This document shows, piece after piece, positions 15,072 to 23,366 of a stretch of DNA of 35,866 bases (its first letter is position 1; each line of letters starts with the position of its first letter). A program made the position numbers and the translations under genes. Below the pieces are notes generated by a model. It saw only the letters and a program-made list of their open reading frames with translations. It searched no databases and was not told the DNA's origin. The stretch covers positions 1 through 35,866 of the forward strand of contig CAJYBL010000002.1 in NCBI GenBank assembly GCA_913064995.1, given 5' to 3'. The DNA is from an uncultured Alphaproteobacteria bacterium (lineage in GTDB: Bacteria; Pseudomonadota; Alphaproteobacteria; Puniceispirillales; Puniceispirillaceae).

Positions 15072-15220
15072 ATGGCATGGGATTTGCAAAGGCCTCATCA
15101 AGGTCAAACCCCTAATTCGTGCAAAGGATCCCAAAAAGAGAATTTGACGCGAGTTAGCAGTGGCTTGGACCTCCGATGAGAACCCTCATCAGCCTTAACG
15201 GTTGGTGGGGGTTTTTCTTT
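15072..15220 (+). promoter_or_regulatory. Attenuator-like leader with alternative pairings and a possible leader ORF
   Basis: Four segments can pair in alternative ways. Segment 1 (15094-15105, CTCATC-aa-GGTC) pairs with segment 2 (15168-15180, GACC-tcc-GATGAG). Segment 2 GATGAG also pairs with CTCATC at 15185-15190 in segment 3. Segment 3 (15181-15194) pairs with segment 4 (15200-15213) to make a terminator. A 35-codon ORF from ATG 15072 ends at TGA 15177-15179 inside segment 2. This is the topology of translational attenuation, but the ORF has no clear ribosome site and no run of a regulatory codon. An RNA-binding ligand or protein is an alternative. Confidence 0.4.
15181..15220 (+). terminator. 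Strong intrinsic terminator
   Basis: A 14-bp stem (AACCCTCATCAGCC / GGTTGGTGGGGGTT, with three G-U pairs) closes a 5-nt loop TTAAC and is followed directly by TTTCTTT. It lies only 10 bp before the ATG of the amber-interrupted ORF at 15230. Confidence 0.85.
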
Positions 15221-15229
15221 AGGCAAAAT

Positions 15230-15508
15230 ATGCAAATTCTGGCATTTATCACCATTTTGATGGCCATCCTTGTTACAGACCGCGGTGACGCATAGGATTA
15301 CTCTAACGACCAGCTTGTCAAAGGCCGCTATTCGCTTCACCGTGTTGGTCCACTAAAAGGGTCGACGCCGTGTTATGTGGCGATCCTGCCTTATGTCGAA
15401 CAGCCGGATATATTGGGAACGCCCGAACGCGTCAAACGGCTTTATGGCCGTGTTTTGCGAATCCATCTCGAACGCGCCAGTTTACGGGGTGATTCCTATC
15501 TTGATTAG
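15230..15508 (+). pseudogene. Small exported-protein gene interrupted by an in-frame TAG
   Basis: Reading from ATG 15230, a hydrophobic signal-peptide-like segment (MQILAFITILMAILVTDRG, then DA) is followed by TAG at 15293-15295 (codon 22). The same frame then stays open for 70 more codons to TAG 15506-15508, encoding a coherent, basic, non-membrane sequence (YSLHRVGPLKGSTPCYVAIL ... RVKRLYGRVLRIHLERASL). No alternative start lies close after the stop. A CAG to TAG change would explain it. The expected product would be a periplasmic protein of about 92 residues; the family is not recognised. Confidence 0.6.
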
Positions 15509-15524
15509 CCAAACGCCACACATT

Positions 15525-15539
15525 TGACAGAATTTGTCA
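15525..15539. promoter_or_regulatory. Inverted repeat with TTGACA, upstream of CBS gene
   Basis: TGACA-gaatt-TGTCA is a perfect 5-bp-arm inverted repeat that overlaps a consensus -35 hexamer TTGACA at 15524-15529. No good -10 is seen at 17 bp. It is a candidate promoter/operator for the CBS-domain gene 107 bp downstream. Confidence 0.3.
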
Positions 15540-15607
15540 TCTAAAGCAGACTTTTTAAGACCATCGCTTTGCTGCATGGGATCAGCATCGCAGCCTATAG
15601 ATCAACC

Positions 15608-15617
15608 TGTCATGACA
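15608..15617. promoter_or_regulatory. Perfect 10-bp palindrome before CBS gene
   Basis: TGTCATGACA is perfectly symmetric and shares the TGTCA/TGACA half-sites of the inverted repeat at 15525-15539, spelled inside out. Two related half-site pairs in one promoter suggest a single regulator, but this is inferred from pattern only. Confidence 0.3.
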
Positions 15618-15645
15618 ATGACAACGGGAAAGATAGAGGCAAATT

Positions 15646-16068
15646 ATGACGCCATTTATTGCAAAATTGATTGAACGAAGCTGTGTCACAACACATGCCG
15701 ATTGTCCACTTGATGATTTAATCGCGATTCTTGCCGAACGCCGCATTGGCACTGTGGTGGTGGTTGATCGTGATCAGCAGGTTATCGGCATCGTTTCGGA
15801 ACGCGATATCATTCGGCATTTATCAACCGGTGGCACAACAGCCGACACCTTCGCCAAAAATATTATGACAAGCAAGGTGATCACAGTTGAAAATAACGTC
15901 ACATCAGCACAGCTTATGCAGCTGATAACCGAGCATCACATCCGGCATGTGCCAATCACCTGTGATGGCAAGCTTGTTGGCATTGTGTCGATTGGCGATG
16001 TCGTCAAACGGCTTTTAGAAAAATATGAACAAGAAGCCGAGTTGATCAAGCAATTCATCAACTCATAG
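15646..16068 (+). CDS. Two-CBS-domain protein
   Basis: This 140-residue cytosolic protein consists of a tandem CBS pair (Bateman module). CBS1 is about residues 8-62 (RRIGTVVVVDRDQQVIGIVSERDIIRHL). CBS2 is about residues 72-130 (ITEHHIRHVPITCDGKLVGIVSIGDVVKRLL). The IVSERDI and IVSIGDV ends are the usual nucleotide-phosphate contact points, so AMP/ATP or NAD binding is likely. There is no fused enzyme domain. AGAGG precedes the ATG. Stand-alone alphaproteobacterial CBS proteins of this length are common, but their partners are mostly unknown. Confidence 0.92.
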   Translation: MTPFIAKLIERSCVTTHADCPLDDLIAILAERRIGTVVVVDRDQQVIGIVSERDIIRHLSTGGTTADTFAKNIMTSKVITVENNVTSAQLMQLITEHHIRHVPITCDGKLVGIVSIGDVVKRLLEKYEQEAELIKQFINS

Positions 16069-16097
16069 CCAGCCAACGAGGATAGGTTCCGGCTTCA

Positions 16098-16718
16098 TCA
16101 GCTTATGAAAATAAGCCCGCCAACACAGATCAGAACAACACCGGTAATGCGGTTAATACGCTGGCGCAAAACTGGAGAATTGAACATTTTTGACACATGA
16201 TCAAACATCAGCGCCAACGCCAAATTGCCAAGAAATGGCACCAAGGCTGATAGACCACCAATAACAGCTATATCAATTGGCTGAAGCGCCGCTAGAGTAA
16301 AAAACCCCGGTAGAATACCGATATAGAATAAAATGGCCTTTGGATTACCAAGAATCACAAGAATACCTGCAAGCAGCCCTGCCAGCATGCCCGGACGGGT
16401 CAATTGATTGGGAAGATTGATCGTTTCTATTTTTAACCGCAAGAGATGGACCCCCATTGCAAAAAACACAAATACCGCCACATATTTCAGCCAGAAAATC
16501 AAATCAGCTTGAAAGCTAGCCACCTGACTCAGCATCAAAAGCGCCGCAACGGCCCAGGCAAAATCACCGAATGCAACCCCAAGCGCCAATGGCCAAGCGC
16601 CAGCAAATCCGTCTTTCAAACCGCGCGCAAGCATTGCCACCCACACCGGTCCAGGCGTCAGAAACAGCAAAAACAGCGCGGCAATATAGAGGCCTATTTC
16701 ACTAGCGGTTATCGTCAC
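16098..16718 (-). CDS. LysE/RhtB-family amino-acid or metabolite exporter
   Basis: This 206-residue membrane protein has the family signature near the N terminus (FLTPGPVWVAMLARGLKDGF), then GVAFGDFAWAVAALLML and the GNPKAILFYIGILPGFF segment. Five to six membrane helices are visible and the length is standard. It exports amino acids or related compounds by proton antiport. The start is GTG with no strong ribosome site. It is convergent with the CBS gene, with 29 bp between stops. Confidence 0.92.
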   Translation of the reverse strand: MTITASEIGLYIAALFLLFLTPGPVWVAMLARGLKDGFAGAWPLALGVAFGDFAWAVAALLMLSQVASFQADLIFWLKYVAVFVFFAMGVHLLRLKIETINLPNQLTRPGMLAGLLAGILVILGNPKAILFYIGILPGFFTLAALQPIDIAVIGGLSALVPFLGNLALALMFDHVSKMFNSPVLRQRINRITGVVLICVGGLIFIS

Positions 16719-16836
16719 TGAATTGACAGCCTTTTCTGGAAAATATGGCAGGTGGTAAATCGGGTCAGATTTTTTGTTCCCCTAGTATTTCTTGGGGGAA
16801 AAAGATCAAAAACAAATCATCGGATTTGGATAATAT

Positions 16837-17010
16837 CTAAACGTCATCGCGACGGCGTTTGCCGCTATGCCGTTTCTCACTATGGCGCTTTTCATATTGT
16901 TTCTTCATATATCCGACAAGATGAAAAGCCACCATGGTAATCAGAAAATAAGAGGCAAATTGATCAACAAGATGTTCGGTTAACGGCTGTTCGGATTCAT
17001 CCTCACCCAT
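16837..17010 (-). CDS. Small single-pass membrane protein, 57 aa
   Basis: A 57-codon ORF has ATG at 17010, an upstream AGGG at 7 bp and a TAG stop. An acidic N terminus (MGEDESEQPLTEHL) is followed by one hydrophobic helix (ASYFLITMVAFHLVGY). It ends in a very basic tail (MKKQYEKRHSEKRHSGKRRR, then DDV), giving a strong charge asymmetry across a single membrane span. It sits in the otherwise gene-free stretch 16719-17265. No family is recognised; the ORF layout is more protein-like than chance. Confidence 0.55.
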   Translation of the reverse strand: MGEDESEQPLTEHLVDQFASYFLITMVAFHLVGYMKKQYEKRHSEKRHSGKRRRDDV

Positions 17011-17046
17011 GATTTACCCTATCATCTTTAAATCATTCTAACGATT

Positions 17047-17139
17047 TCACCTTAGCCAGATTGCGGTGGCAATTACCATGAAAACCCGCATGGTGAGTGG
17101 AAAGAGTCTGCCAACATCGCCAAGCGTCAATTTCATCAT
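17047..17139 (-). CDS. Possible very small hydrophobic ORF, 30 aa
   Basis: This ORF starts at tandem ATGs, ends 36 bp before the start of the 57-aa ORF on the same strand, and encodes MMKLTLGDVGRLFPLTMRVF followed by MVIATAIWLR. The second half could span a membrane. There is no clear ribosome site. It could be a leader of the 57-aa gene or chance. Confidence 0.3.
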   Translation of the reverse strand: MMKLTLGDVGRLFPLTMRVFMVIATAIWLR

Positions 17140-17265
17140 GCCATTATCAATTATTGATCAAGGCACTTGCACCGCAGCTAAAGTCAGGCCAAGCTTCATC
17201 AAGATAATTATTTGTTTTATTTTTTATGTCTTGGCGCTATGTCAGCCCCATAAAACAGGACGCCT

Positions 17266-18483
17266 ATGATGATTGACAGTTTGACCCGCCCGTTTCGTGC
17301 CAAGGCTGTTGATGATATCTATATCAATATCAGCCATTTTCTTGATCATTTTATCATGCTTATTTTTGCCAAGGCAGCCTATGATGCTGGTCGTCATTTC
17401 GGGTTTAGCTATGATGAAATCATCGTTTATGGCGCTGTTGGATTTGTGCTATTTGGCGGCATGGCGCCGATTGCCGCCCAGCTTGCCGACAGGTTCTCGC
17501 GCTCATTATTAATGGTGATCTTTCATTTTGGCATTGGCCTTGGCGCAATTTTGGCAGGGCTGTCACAAAATATTTATCATCTTACCGCTGCCATTGGCAT
17601 GATCGGTGTTTTTGCCGCGATCTATCACCCTGTTGGCATTCCAATGCTTGTTAAAAGCAATAAAAAGATTGGTTACCGGCTTGGGGTAAATGGCGTGTTT
17701 GGCAATATGGGAGTTGCCGCAGCCCCGTTAATTACCGGATTACTGCTGACCGTTGGCGATTGGCGGATATGTTTTATCCTGCCTGGATTATTTTGTTTTG
17801 CTTATGGCGTGGCTTTTACCAAATCTTTGAAGCTTGATAAAGATGATCCCGCAAAGCCGCGAAGTAGCGCAGCTGATTCCTTTGCGCCAAATTGGAAACG
17901 CGCCCTGGCGGCGTTGGCATTATCAACAGCAAGTGGCGGCTTTATCTTTGGCGCAATGACGTTTGTCGTGCCACGCTATTTTGAAATTTCAATGACCAAT
18001 CTTTCAACATCGGTTGCCATTACCGGCCTCTTGGCGTCAATAGTTTATGCGGTTGCGTCATTTTCACAAATTGCGGTTGGCTGGTTAATTGACCGCTATT
18101 CACCAAAAAATATTCTATTCGTCATGGCTGTCGGGCAGGTTTTATTCATCTATCTCGCAGCGCAATTTAATGATCTGGCGCTGTTTGTGGCGATGCTTTT
18201 GGCAATGAGTTTTGTTTTTGGTCAAATTCCAATCACTGATGCAATCTTATCGCGCTATATCCCCGATGCATGGCGCGGCCGTATTTTCAGTGTGAAATTT
18301 TTGCTGAATCTATCAATTGGTGCCAGCGTTTTGCCGGTTTGCGGATTGATCCTGCAAGCTGGCTTTACCATGACAACGCTGTTCAGCTTGATGAGCATTG
18401 TTGCCATTTTGATTGTTCTGGCAGCGATTATTCTGCCGCAACAGCAAAGCGATCAACGGCTTGATCACGCCGCTGCCGAATAG
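17266..18483 (+). CDS. Major facilitator superfamily transporter
   Basis: This 405-residue protein has 12 probable membrane helices. The MFS motif A region is present after helix 2 (GGMAPIAAQLADRFSRS) and its repeat in the second half appears as GWLIDRYSPKN. Overall shape (ISHFLDHFIMLIFAKAA at the start, YHPVGIPMLV in helix 4) recalls the fosmidomycin-resistance/YnfM-like drug or metabolite efflux group. The ATG has AGGA at 6 bp. It converges on the acyl-CoA synthetase gene with 10 bp between stops. Substrate is unknown. Confidence 0.9.
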   Translation: MMIDSLTRPFRAKAVDDIYINISHFLDHFIMLIFAKAAYDAGRHFGFSYDEIIVYGAVGFVLFGGMAPIAAQLADRFSRSLLMVIFHFGIGLGAILAGLSQNIYHLTAAIGMIGVFAAIYHPVGIPMLVKSNKKIGYRLGVNGVFGNMGVAAAPLITGLLLTVGDWRICFILPGLFCFAYGVAFTKSLKLDKDDPAKPRSSAADSFAPNWKRALAALALSTASGGFIFGAMTFVVPRYFEISMTNLSTSVAITGLLASIVYAVASFSQIAVGWLIDRYSPKNILFVMAVGQVLFIYLAAQFNDLALFVAMLLAMSFVFGQIPITDAILSRYIPDAWRGRIFSVKFLLNLSIGASVLPVCGLILQAGFTMTTLFSLMSIVAILIVLAAIILPQQQSDQRLDHAAAE

Positions 18484-18493
18484 GCAAATGACC

Positions 18494-20029
18494 TTAATGA
18501 TCGGCGAATACAAGCTTGGCTTCACGGCGAAGCACCTTGCCAACCGGACTTCGCGGCAGTGATTCGGTGATGTAAATCCGCTTTGGTGCCTTGACCGAAT
18601 CAAGCCGTGATTTGACAAAAGCAATCAAGCCCGCCTCGTCAATACTGGCCTGTTTTGACAGCTCAACCGCAGCATGAACCGCCTCGCCCCATTTATCATC
18701 AGCAAGGCCAAAGACAACACATTCAACAACATCAGGATGCTGGCCTAAAACCGCCTCAACATCATTTGGATAAACATTGAATCCTCCAGTAACGACAACA
18801 TCGCGAATCCGGTCTTTGATAAAGACAAAACCGCGATCATCAATATAGCCAATGTCACCTGTATGAAGCCAACCATCGATAATCGTCTCGCTAGTTTTTT
18901 CAGGCATCTTATAATAGCCCTTCATTACCAGATCACCGGCAAGCACCAATTCGCCTTCTTCACCCGCTGGCAAAAGCGTGCCGTTTGCATCCATGATGCC
19001 AATGTCGGTCATGCAGGTGCCGCGGCCAGTTGACGCGTGATTTGCCGGATCCTGCCAATCCTTGGAACGCATGCAAATGGCAATTTGCGGCACTTCGGTT
19101 TGTCCAAAACAGGTTTCCATCGCATGATTGAAAATCGGCATGGCACGCGCAACAACATCAGGTCGGATGGTTGCCCCACCAATGATGAAATGGCGAAGTG
19201 ATGACAGGTCGATATCATTGATCCGGTCATCTTCGAGCATCATATAGCAAAGCGTTGGCGGCACAAAAATCGTTGTCGCTTGCATTGTTTCAATCGCATC
19301 AAGAATCGCTGCAGGGCTTGGTTGACCCATAAATAGCTGCGTGCCGCCAACGGCGAAAATCGGCAAAATCATCGTATTGGCACCATGTGTCATTGGCGCT
19401 GCCAATAGATGACGATCCTCAGCGTCAAAGCCGAATGCGGCAATCATCGACGCAATACAGCTATTAAAAACCCGATAGGTTTGCATCACGCCTTTTGGCA
19501 CGCCAGATGATCCGCCGGTGAATTTGATCGCTTGCAGATCGTCGCTATCAGCCAGATGACGCCTTGGCATCTTGCCAGCATTGGCCGCCAGTAACGCCGC
19601 CATATGACTGTTAGCGCGTGCTGCCGTCTCACTGTTTTTTCCGGCCAGAAGATGACCCGTCACGGCACCGAATTTCTCATCACAATCAGCATCGAAAATC
19701 ACAATGCTTGGCGTTGTTAAATCAATGATTCGATCCAGCTCGTCACGGCCATTGCGCGGGTTTAGCGGCACCCATATTTTGCCAGCGGCATAGGTTGCAA
19801 GCCAGCCAAGAAGATGCTCGAAACTGTTATAAGCGCAAATGCCAACACGGCTTTGCGGAGATGGGTCAATAGTTTGAAGCGCGTTTGCCAGCGCATTGAC
19901 CGATTTGGCAAGATTACCATAGGTGATTTTGCGCTGATCCGCCCCATCATTGATTTCAACGGCAATCCGATCTGGCCACCGTGCCGCCGATCGGAAAAAA
20001 TTATCAATCGGCATCATGACGTGAGACAT
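18494..20029 (-). CDS. AMP-forming acyl-CoA synthetase (ANL superfamily)
   Basis: This 511-residue enzyme activates a carboxylic acid to acyl-AMP and then acyl-CoA. The ATP P-loop motif is FTGGSSGVPKGVMQTYR. The A5-A8 region reads ETCFGQTEVPQ, then GWLHTGDIGYIDDRGFVFIKDR and VTGGFNVYPNDVEAVL. The catalytic C-terminal Lys lies in PRSPVGKVLRREAK. I chose ATG 20029 because AAGGATTT lies just upstream and the N terminus then fits the family; an upstream in-frame start at 20128 has no support. The gene is followed by MFS (convergent) and preceded by TauE/SafE. The acid is unknown; the sequence does not look like DmdB. Confidence 0.92.
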   Translation of the reverse strand: MSHVMMPIDNFFRSAARWPDRIAVEINDGADQRKITYGNLAKSVNALANALQTIDPSPQSRVGICAYNSFEHLLGWLATYAAGKIWVPLNPRNGRDELDRIIDLTTPSIVIFDADCDEKFGAVTGHLLAGKNSETAARANSHMAALLAANAGKMPRRHLADSDDLQAIKFTGGSSGVPKGVMQTYRVFNSCIASMIAAFGFDAEDRHLLAAPMTHGANTMILPIFAVGGTQLFMGQPSPAAILDAIETMQATTIFVPPTLCYMMLEDDRINDIDLSSLRHFIIGGATIRPDVVARAMPIFNHAMETCFGQTEVPQIAICMRSKDWQDPANHASTGRGTCMTDIGIMDANGTLLPAGEEGELVLAGDLVMKGYYKMPEKTSETIIDGWLHTGDIGYIDDRGFVFIKDRIRDVVVTGGFNVYPNDVEAVLGQHPDVVECVVFGLADDKWGEAVHAAVELSKQASIDEAGLIAFVKSRLDSVKAPKRIYITESLPRSPVGKVLRREAKLVFADH

Positions 20030-20150
20030 TGTTAAATCCTTCAAAAACCAAAGACTGACAAACGCCGAGATCGTGACAGGCGGGCATGAGTGAACCGGCA
20101 AAAGCCAAGCCCTTAGAGCCAAGCCCACAGAGCCAGACCCATAAAGCCAT

Positions 20151-20885
20151 TCACGCGATCAAAATATAGCCGCCTAGCCCCCCAAGCGCGATTAAAAATA
20201 ATTGCCGAAACAAATCTTGTGACAGACGCTGGCGAAGCCCGAGACCAATCTGCATGCCGATAAGCGCTGGCAATAACGCCGCCGCCGATAAGATGCCAAG
20301 CGATAAGGGCATCAGATCATGCCGGTATAGCGCCAATCCCAATGAAGCTGTCGAGGCGGCAAATAATATGCCCATTGCCTGCACAAGCGCATCACGCGGC
20401 AGGCCAATTGATTGCAAAAACATTACCCCTGGCACAAATAGCGTTCCGGTCAGTCCAGTCAATAGCCCATTTATCGCCCCACAAACCGGCCCCAGAATCA
20501 TCTCAAGGCGCGGTGATAATTGTGGCGGTTTTGTCATCAGGCCAGATATCGCATAAAGCAGCAAAAGCGCCCCAAGACAGCGATGCAAAAATTGTGTCTC
20601 GACAAGGGTTGAAAGCTGGGCACCAAGATGAACCATCACCACCGCCATCAGCAAAAACCGCCAAAGCCGCCGCCACAGCGCGACAATCTGACCGCCAGCC
20701 AATGCCTGCCAGACATTGGTTGCCAAAGATGGCATCACCAACAGCGCCATTGCAGTTGGCAAATCGACAATGATTGACAAAAGACCAAGGCTAACCGTTG
20801 GCAAACCAAGCCCGACCATGCCTTTGACAAAACCGGCAAGGCAAAAAACCACGCCAACCATGATCAGCAAATTTGGATCAGCCAT
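20151..20885 (-). CDS. TauE/SafE-family permease
   Basis: This 244-residue membrane protein opens with FCLAGFVKGMVGLGLPTVSLGL, the first TauE/SafE repeat. The second repeat is in GPVCGAINGLLTGLTGTLFVPGVMFLQSIGL. About eight membrane helices are visible. The family exports or imports sulfite, sulfoacetate or other organic anions. I chose ATG 20885 (MADPN) because AGGATT is 8 bp upstream; longer in-frame extensions to 21029 are arginine-rich and unlike the family. It may be co-transcribed with the acyl-CoA synthetase 121 bp downstream. Confidence 0.9.
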   Translation of the reverse strand: MADPNLLIMVGVVFCLAGFVKGMVGLGLPTVSLGLLSIIVDLPTAMALLVMPSLATNVWQALAGGQIVALWRRLWRFLLMAVVMVHLGAQLSTLVETQFLHRCLGALLLLYAISGLMTKPPQLSPRLEMILGPVCGAINGLLTGLTGTLFVPGVMFLQSIGLPRDALVQAMGILFAASTASLGLALYRHDLMPLSLGILSAAALLPALIGMQIGLGLRQRLSQDLFRQLFLIALGGLGGYILIA

Positions 20886-21055
20886 GATCATAATCCTGCT
20901 TTGCCGATTTCGGAGCGTTTTTCGCCGATCGCGCTGACGATCAACGCTGAAGATAAACGCTGGCGATAAAAGGAGCATGGTTTCATTGCCAAAGACTGGC
21001 AAGAAACAATCATAACAGCAAGGTTTCAATAAGGTAAAACAGTCGTAATCACTGC

Positions 21056-21643
21056 CTATTCGCCGCGAATCCTGATAATTGTTCGCCGGTTTTTAGCCCA
21101 TGCTTCGGGTGATGCACCACGCATGGCTGGCCGTTCTTTGCCAAATGATTTGGTGGTGATCCGTTGCGGGTCAACACCCATACGGGCAAGCTGTTTGCGA
21201 ACCGCTTCAGCGCGTTTGTGCCCAAGCGCGATATTATAATCGCGTGTTCCGCGCTCATCACAATGCCCCTCAATCAGAATCTGAACCGCCGGATTGGATT
21301 TCAAATAATCGGCAACAAACAAAAGACCTGAGAGGGTTTGCTGGCTCAAAACCGCGCTGTCATAATCAAAATAGCTAAGATAGCCATCAATTTTGATATC
21401 AATTTTGGCCTGTTTGGTGGCAGCTTCTGTTGGTGCCTGATCTAGAGCTTGATCTGGTGTTTTGGCGGGAGCAACATTTTCAGCTTTGGCAGGTGCCACA
21501 TCAGCCGGTGCAGCCGGTGGCATTTCCACAACCGGACAGGCGCGATCAGCTGGACAAGCAGGGCCATCTTCGAAAACAACGACGCTACAGCCGCTGAGCC
21601 ATAGCCCAATAAAGGCGGCGCGCAATGTCCGGCAGATCTTCAT
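21056..21643 (-). CDS. Pal/OmpA-family peptidoglycan-binding lipoprotein
   Basis: This 195-residue lipoprotein has lipobox LSGC with the lipidated Cys at residue 19. A Pro/Ala-rich linker follows (residues ~30-80), then a C-terminal OmpA domain (YFDYDSAVLSQQTL ... LIEGHCDERGTRDYNIALGHKRAEAV ... SFGKERPA). The EGHCDERGTxxYN motif is that of Pal, which binds diaminopimelate in peptidoglycan and, with Tol proteins, ties the outer membrane to the wall. No tolB, tolR or ybgF is adjacent, so this may be a stand-alone paralogue of Pal and not the tol-operon copy. Confidence 0.88.
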   Translation of the reverse strand: MKICRTLRAAFIGLWLSGCSVVVFEDGPACPADRACPVVEMPPAAPADVAPAKAENVAPAKTPDQALDQAPTEAATKQAKIDIKIDGYLSYFDYDSAVLSQQTLSGLLFVADYLKSNPAVQILIEGHCDERGTRDYNIALGHKRAEAVRKQLARMGVDPQRITTKSFGKERPAMRGASPEAWAKNRRTIIRIRGE

Positions 21644-21872
21644 AATGGTTTACGCCTGTTTTAACTATCTTTGGTCTTCTTGCCAAAATGATAACGACCC
21701 TGTTCCGATTTATGTAAGCCTTTGCCGCGGCTTTTTTGAAATTGCGCCATTATCGGGTTGTCGGTTTGCCGCAAGGCCGATAGCCTAAATCAGCACTCGT
21801 TCCCGATGCGTTGCCACAAGGCTGTTCATCAGCCAGATATCCCATTTGGTAAAAATCACCGGAGCCAAAACC

Positions 21873-23213
21873 ATGAATTTATTTCCCAAACTTCAACAAC
21901 GCGATGCAGAGCAAAATCCGATCCGGATTGGCATGATTGGCGCTGGTAAATTTGGCAGCATGTTTTTGGCGCAGGCAAACCGACTTCCGGGGATTCACAT
22001 TGTTGGCATTGCCGATCTTAACCCGTCAATTGCCCGCTCAAATCTTGCTTATGTTGGCTGGTCGGCCGAGAAATACAATGCCGCATCGCTTGATGACGCG
22101 TTAAAAACCGGCACCAGTTTTGTTGGTGACGATTGGCAGGCCTTTATCAGCCATCCGGCAATTGACATGATTATTGAATGCACCGGCGATCCGGTTGCCG
22201 CCGTCCATCACGTTATAACCGCGTTTCAACATGGCAAAAATGTTATCAATGCAACGGTTGAAGCCGACGCTTTTTGTGGCGCAGGTCTCAATCAGGCAGC
22301 GATCGAGGCAGGGGTTGTCTATTCGATGGCCTATGGTGACCAGCCAGCGCTGACCTGTGAACTTGTCGATTGGGCGCGGACCTGTGGCTTTAAGGTGGTA
22401 GCGGCCGGGCGTGGGCATAAATGGCTTGCCGAATATCGGTTTTCAACACCGGAAACAATCTGGAATTACTGGGGGCTAACCGCCGAACAGGCCAAACGTG
22501 GCAGGTTAAATCCGAAAATGTTTAACTCATTTCTTGATGGGTCAAAACCAGCGATTGAATCGGCAGCCATTGCCAATGCCACCGGCCTTGGCGTTCCGCA
22601 AAACGGGCTGGCTTTCCCGCCAGGCGGTGTTGATGATATTGCAAATCTGATGCGGCCAAAATCGGCTGGCGGGGTTTTGGAATCCGAAGGTCTTGTCGAG
22701 GTGATCTCATGCCTGACGCCCGATGGTGCCGAAATTCCGCATGATATTCGCAAAGGCGTTTGGGTCGCCATCGAAGCCGATAATGATTATGTGCGCAATT
22801 GCTTTGAAGAATATAAAGTTATCACCGACACAACCGGCCGCTATATGAGCCTCTATAAAAAATGGCATTTAATCGGGCTAGAGCTTGGCATGTCGGTTGC
22901 CTCGGTCGGGCTTCGCGGCGAGCCGACTGGTGCGGCCACCTGTTTCAATGCTGATGTGCCAGCGATTGCCAAGGCCGATCTTGGCGCTGGCAGCATGCTT
23001 GATGGTGAAGGGGGCTTTACCATCTATGGCGGGGTACGGCCTGCGGCTATGTCAGTCGCCAATCGCTATTTGCCTTTGGGGCTTGCCAATCATGTCAAGC
23101 TGTTGCGCCCAGTCAAAAAAGATCAACCCATTACACTTGATGATGTTGAAATTGAAACCACATCAACAGCCTATAAGCTACGCGAAAAAACCATTGCCAT
23201 GCTCGCGCGTTGA
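21873..23213 (+). CDS. NAD(P)-binding, SAF-domain oxidoreductase (homoserine dehydrogenase-like)
   Basis: This 446-residue cytosolic protein has an N-terminal Rossmann domain with the GMIGAGKFGSMF dinucleotide motif, then IADLNP and IIECTGDPVAAVHH, as in homoserine-dehydrogenase-like proteins. The C-terminal part contains a SAF-type segment (VANRYLPLGLANHVKLLRPVKKDQPITLDDVE). This domain combination is known in a conserved alphaproteobacterial group often placed in carbohydrate or tetritol metabolism, but the substrate is not evident. The ATG at 21873 has GGAG upstream; the in-frame ATG at 21846 is less likely. The gene is divergent from pal, with 229 bp between starts, where I see no clear motif. 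Confidence 0.85.
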   Translation: MNLFPKLQQRDAEQNPIRIGMIGAGKFGSMFLAQANRLPGIHIVGIADLNPSIARSNLAYVGWSAEKYNAASLDDALKTGTSFVGDDWQAFISHPAIDMIIECTGDPVAAVHHVITAFQHGKNVINATVEADAFCGAGLNQAAIEAGVVYSMAYGDQPALTCELVDWARTCGFKVVAAGRGHKWLAEYRFSTPETIWNYWGLTAEQAKRGRLNPKMFNSFLDGSKPAIESAAIANATGLGVPQNGLAFPPGGVDDIANLMRPKSAGGVLESEGLVEVISCLTPDGAEIPHDIRKGVWVAIEADNDYVRNCFEEYKVITDTTGRYMSLYKKWHLIGLELGMSVASVGLRGEPTGAATCFNADVPAIAKADLGAGSMLDGEGGFTIYGGVRPAAMSVANRYLPLGLANHVKLLRPVKKDQPITLDDVEIETTSTAYKLREKTIAMLAR

Positions 23214-23366
23214 TCAGCATGTAACCAGATAGCCTTGCCCCAAAATGGCAACAGCGTTAGAACAGATAATGAATAGAGGGACAGGCTTCCCCCAGTCAAA
23301 CTGCGTCCGGCCTAGATACAGACCAGTCCTCTCTTTTTAGGCCTCTTAATTTTAAAGGAATTCCCA

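Noticed and set aside
15150..15180. AGCCACTG-like string on the minus strand, reminiscent of a cobalamin riboswitch
   Set aside because: Only one short box is present; the other conserved elements are absent and no B12-related gene lies downstream on that strand.
15293..15295. In-frame TAG as a pyrrolysine codon, prompted by the MttB homologue nearby
   Set aside because: The MttB homologue itself has no in-frame TAG, no pyl genes are present, and TAG is an ordinary stop for several genes here (LysR, hisS, the 57-aa ORF).
16773..16802. TTCCCC...GGGGAA hairpin as a terminator near lysE
   Set aside because: It is followed by A-runs in both useful orientations and lies upstream of the lysE start, so it is not placed to end a known transcript.
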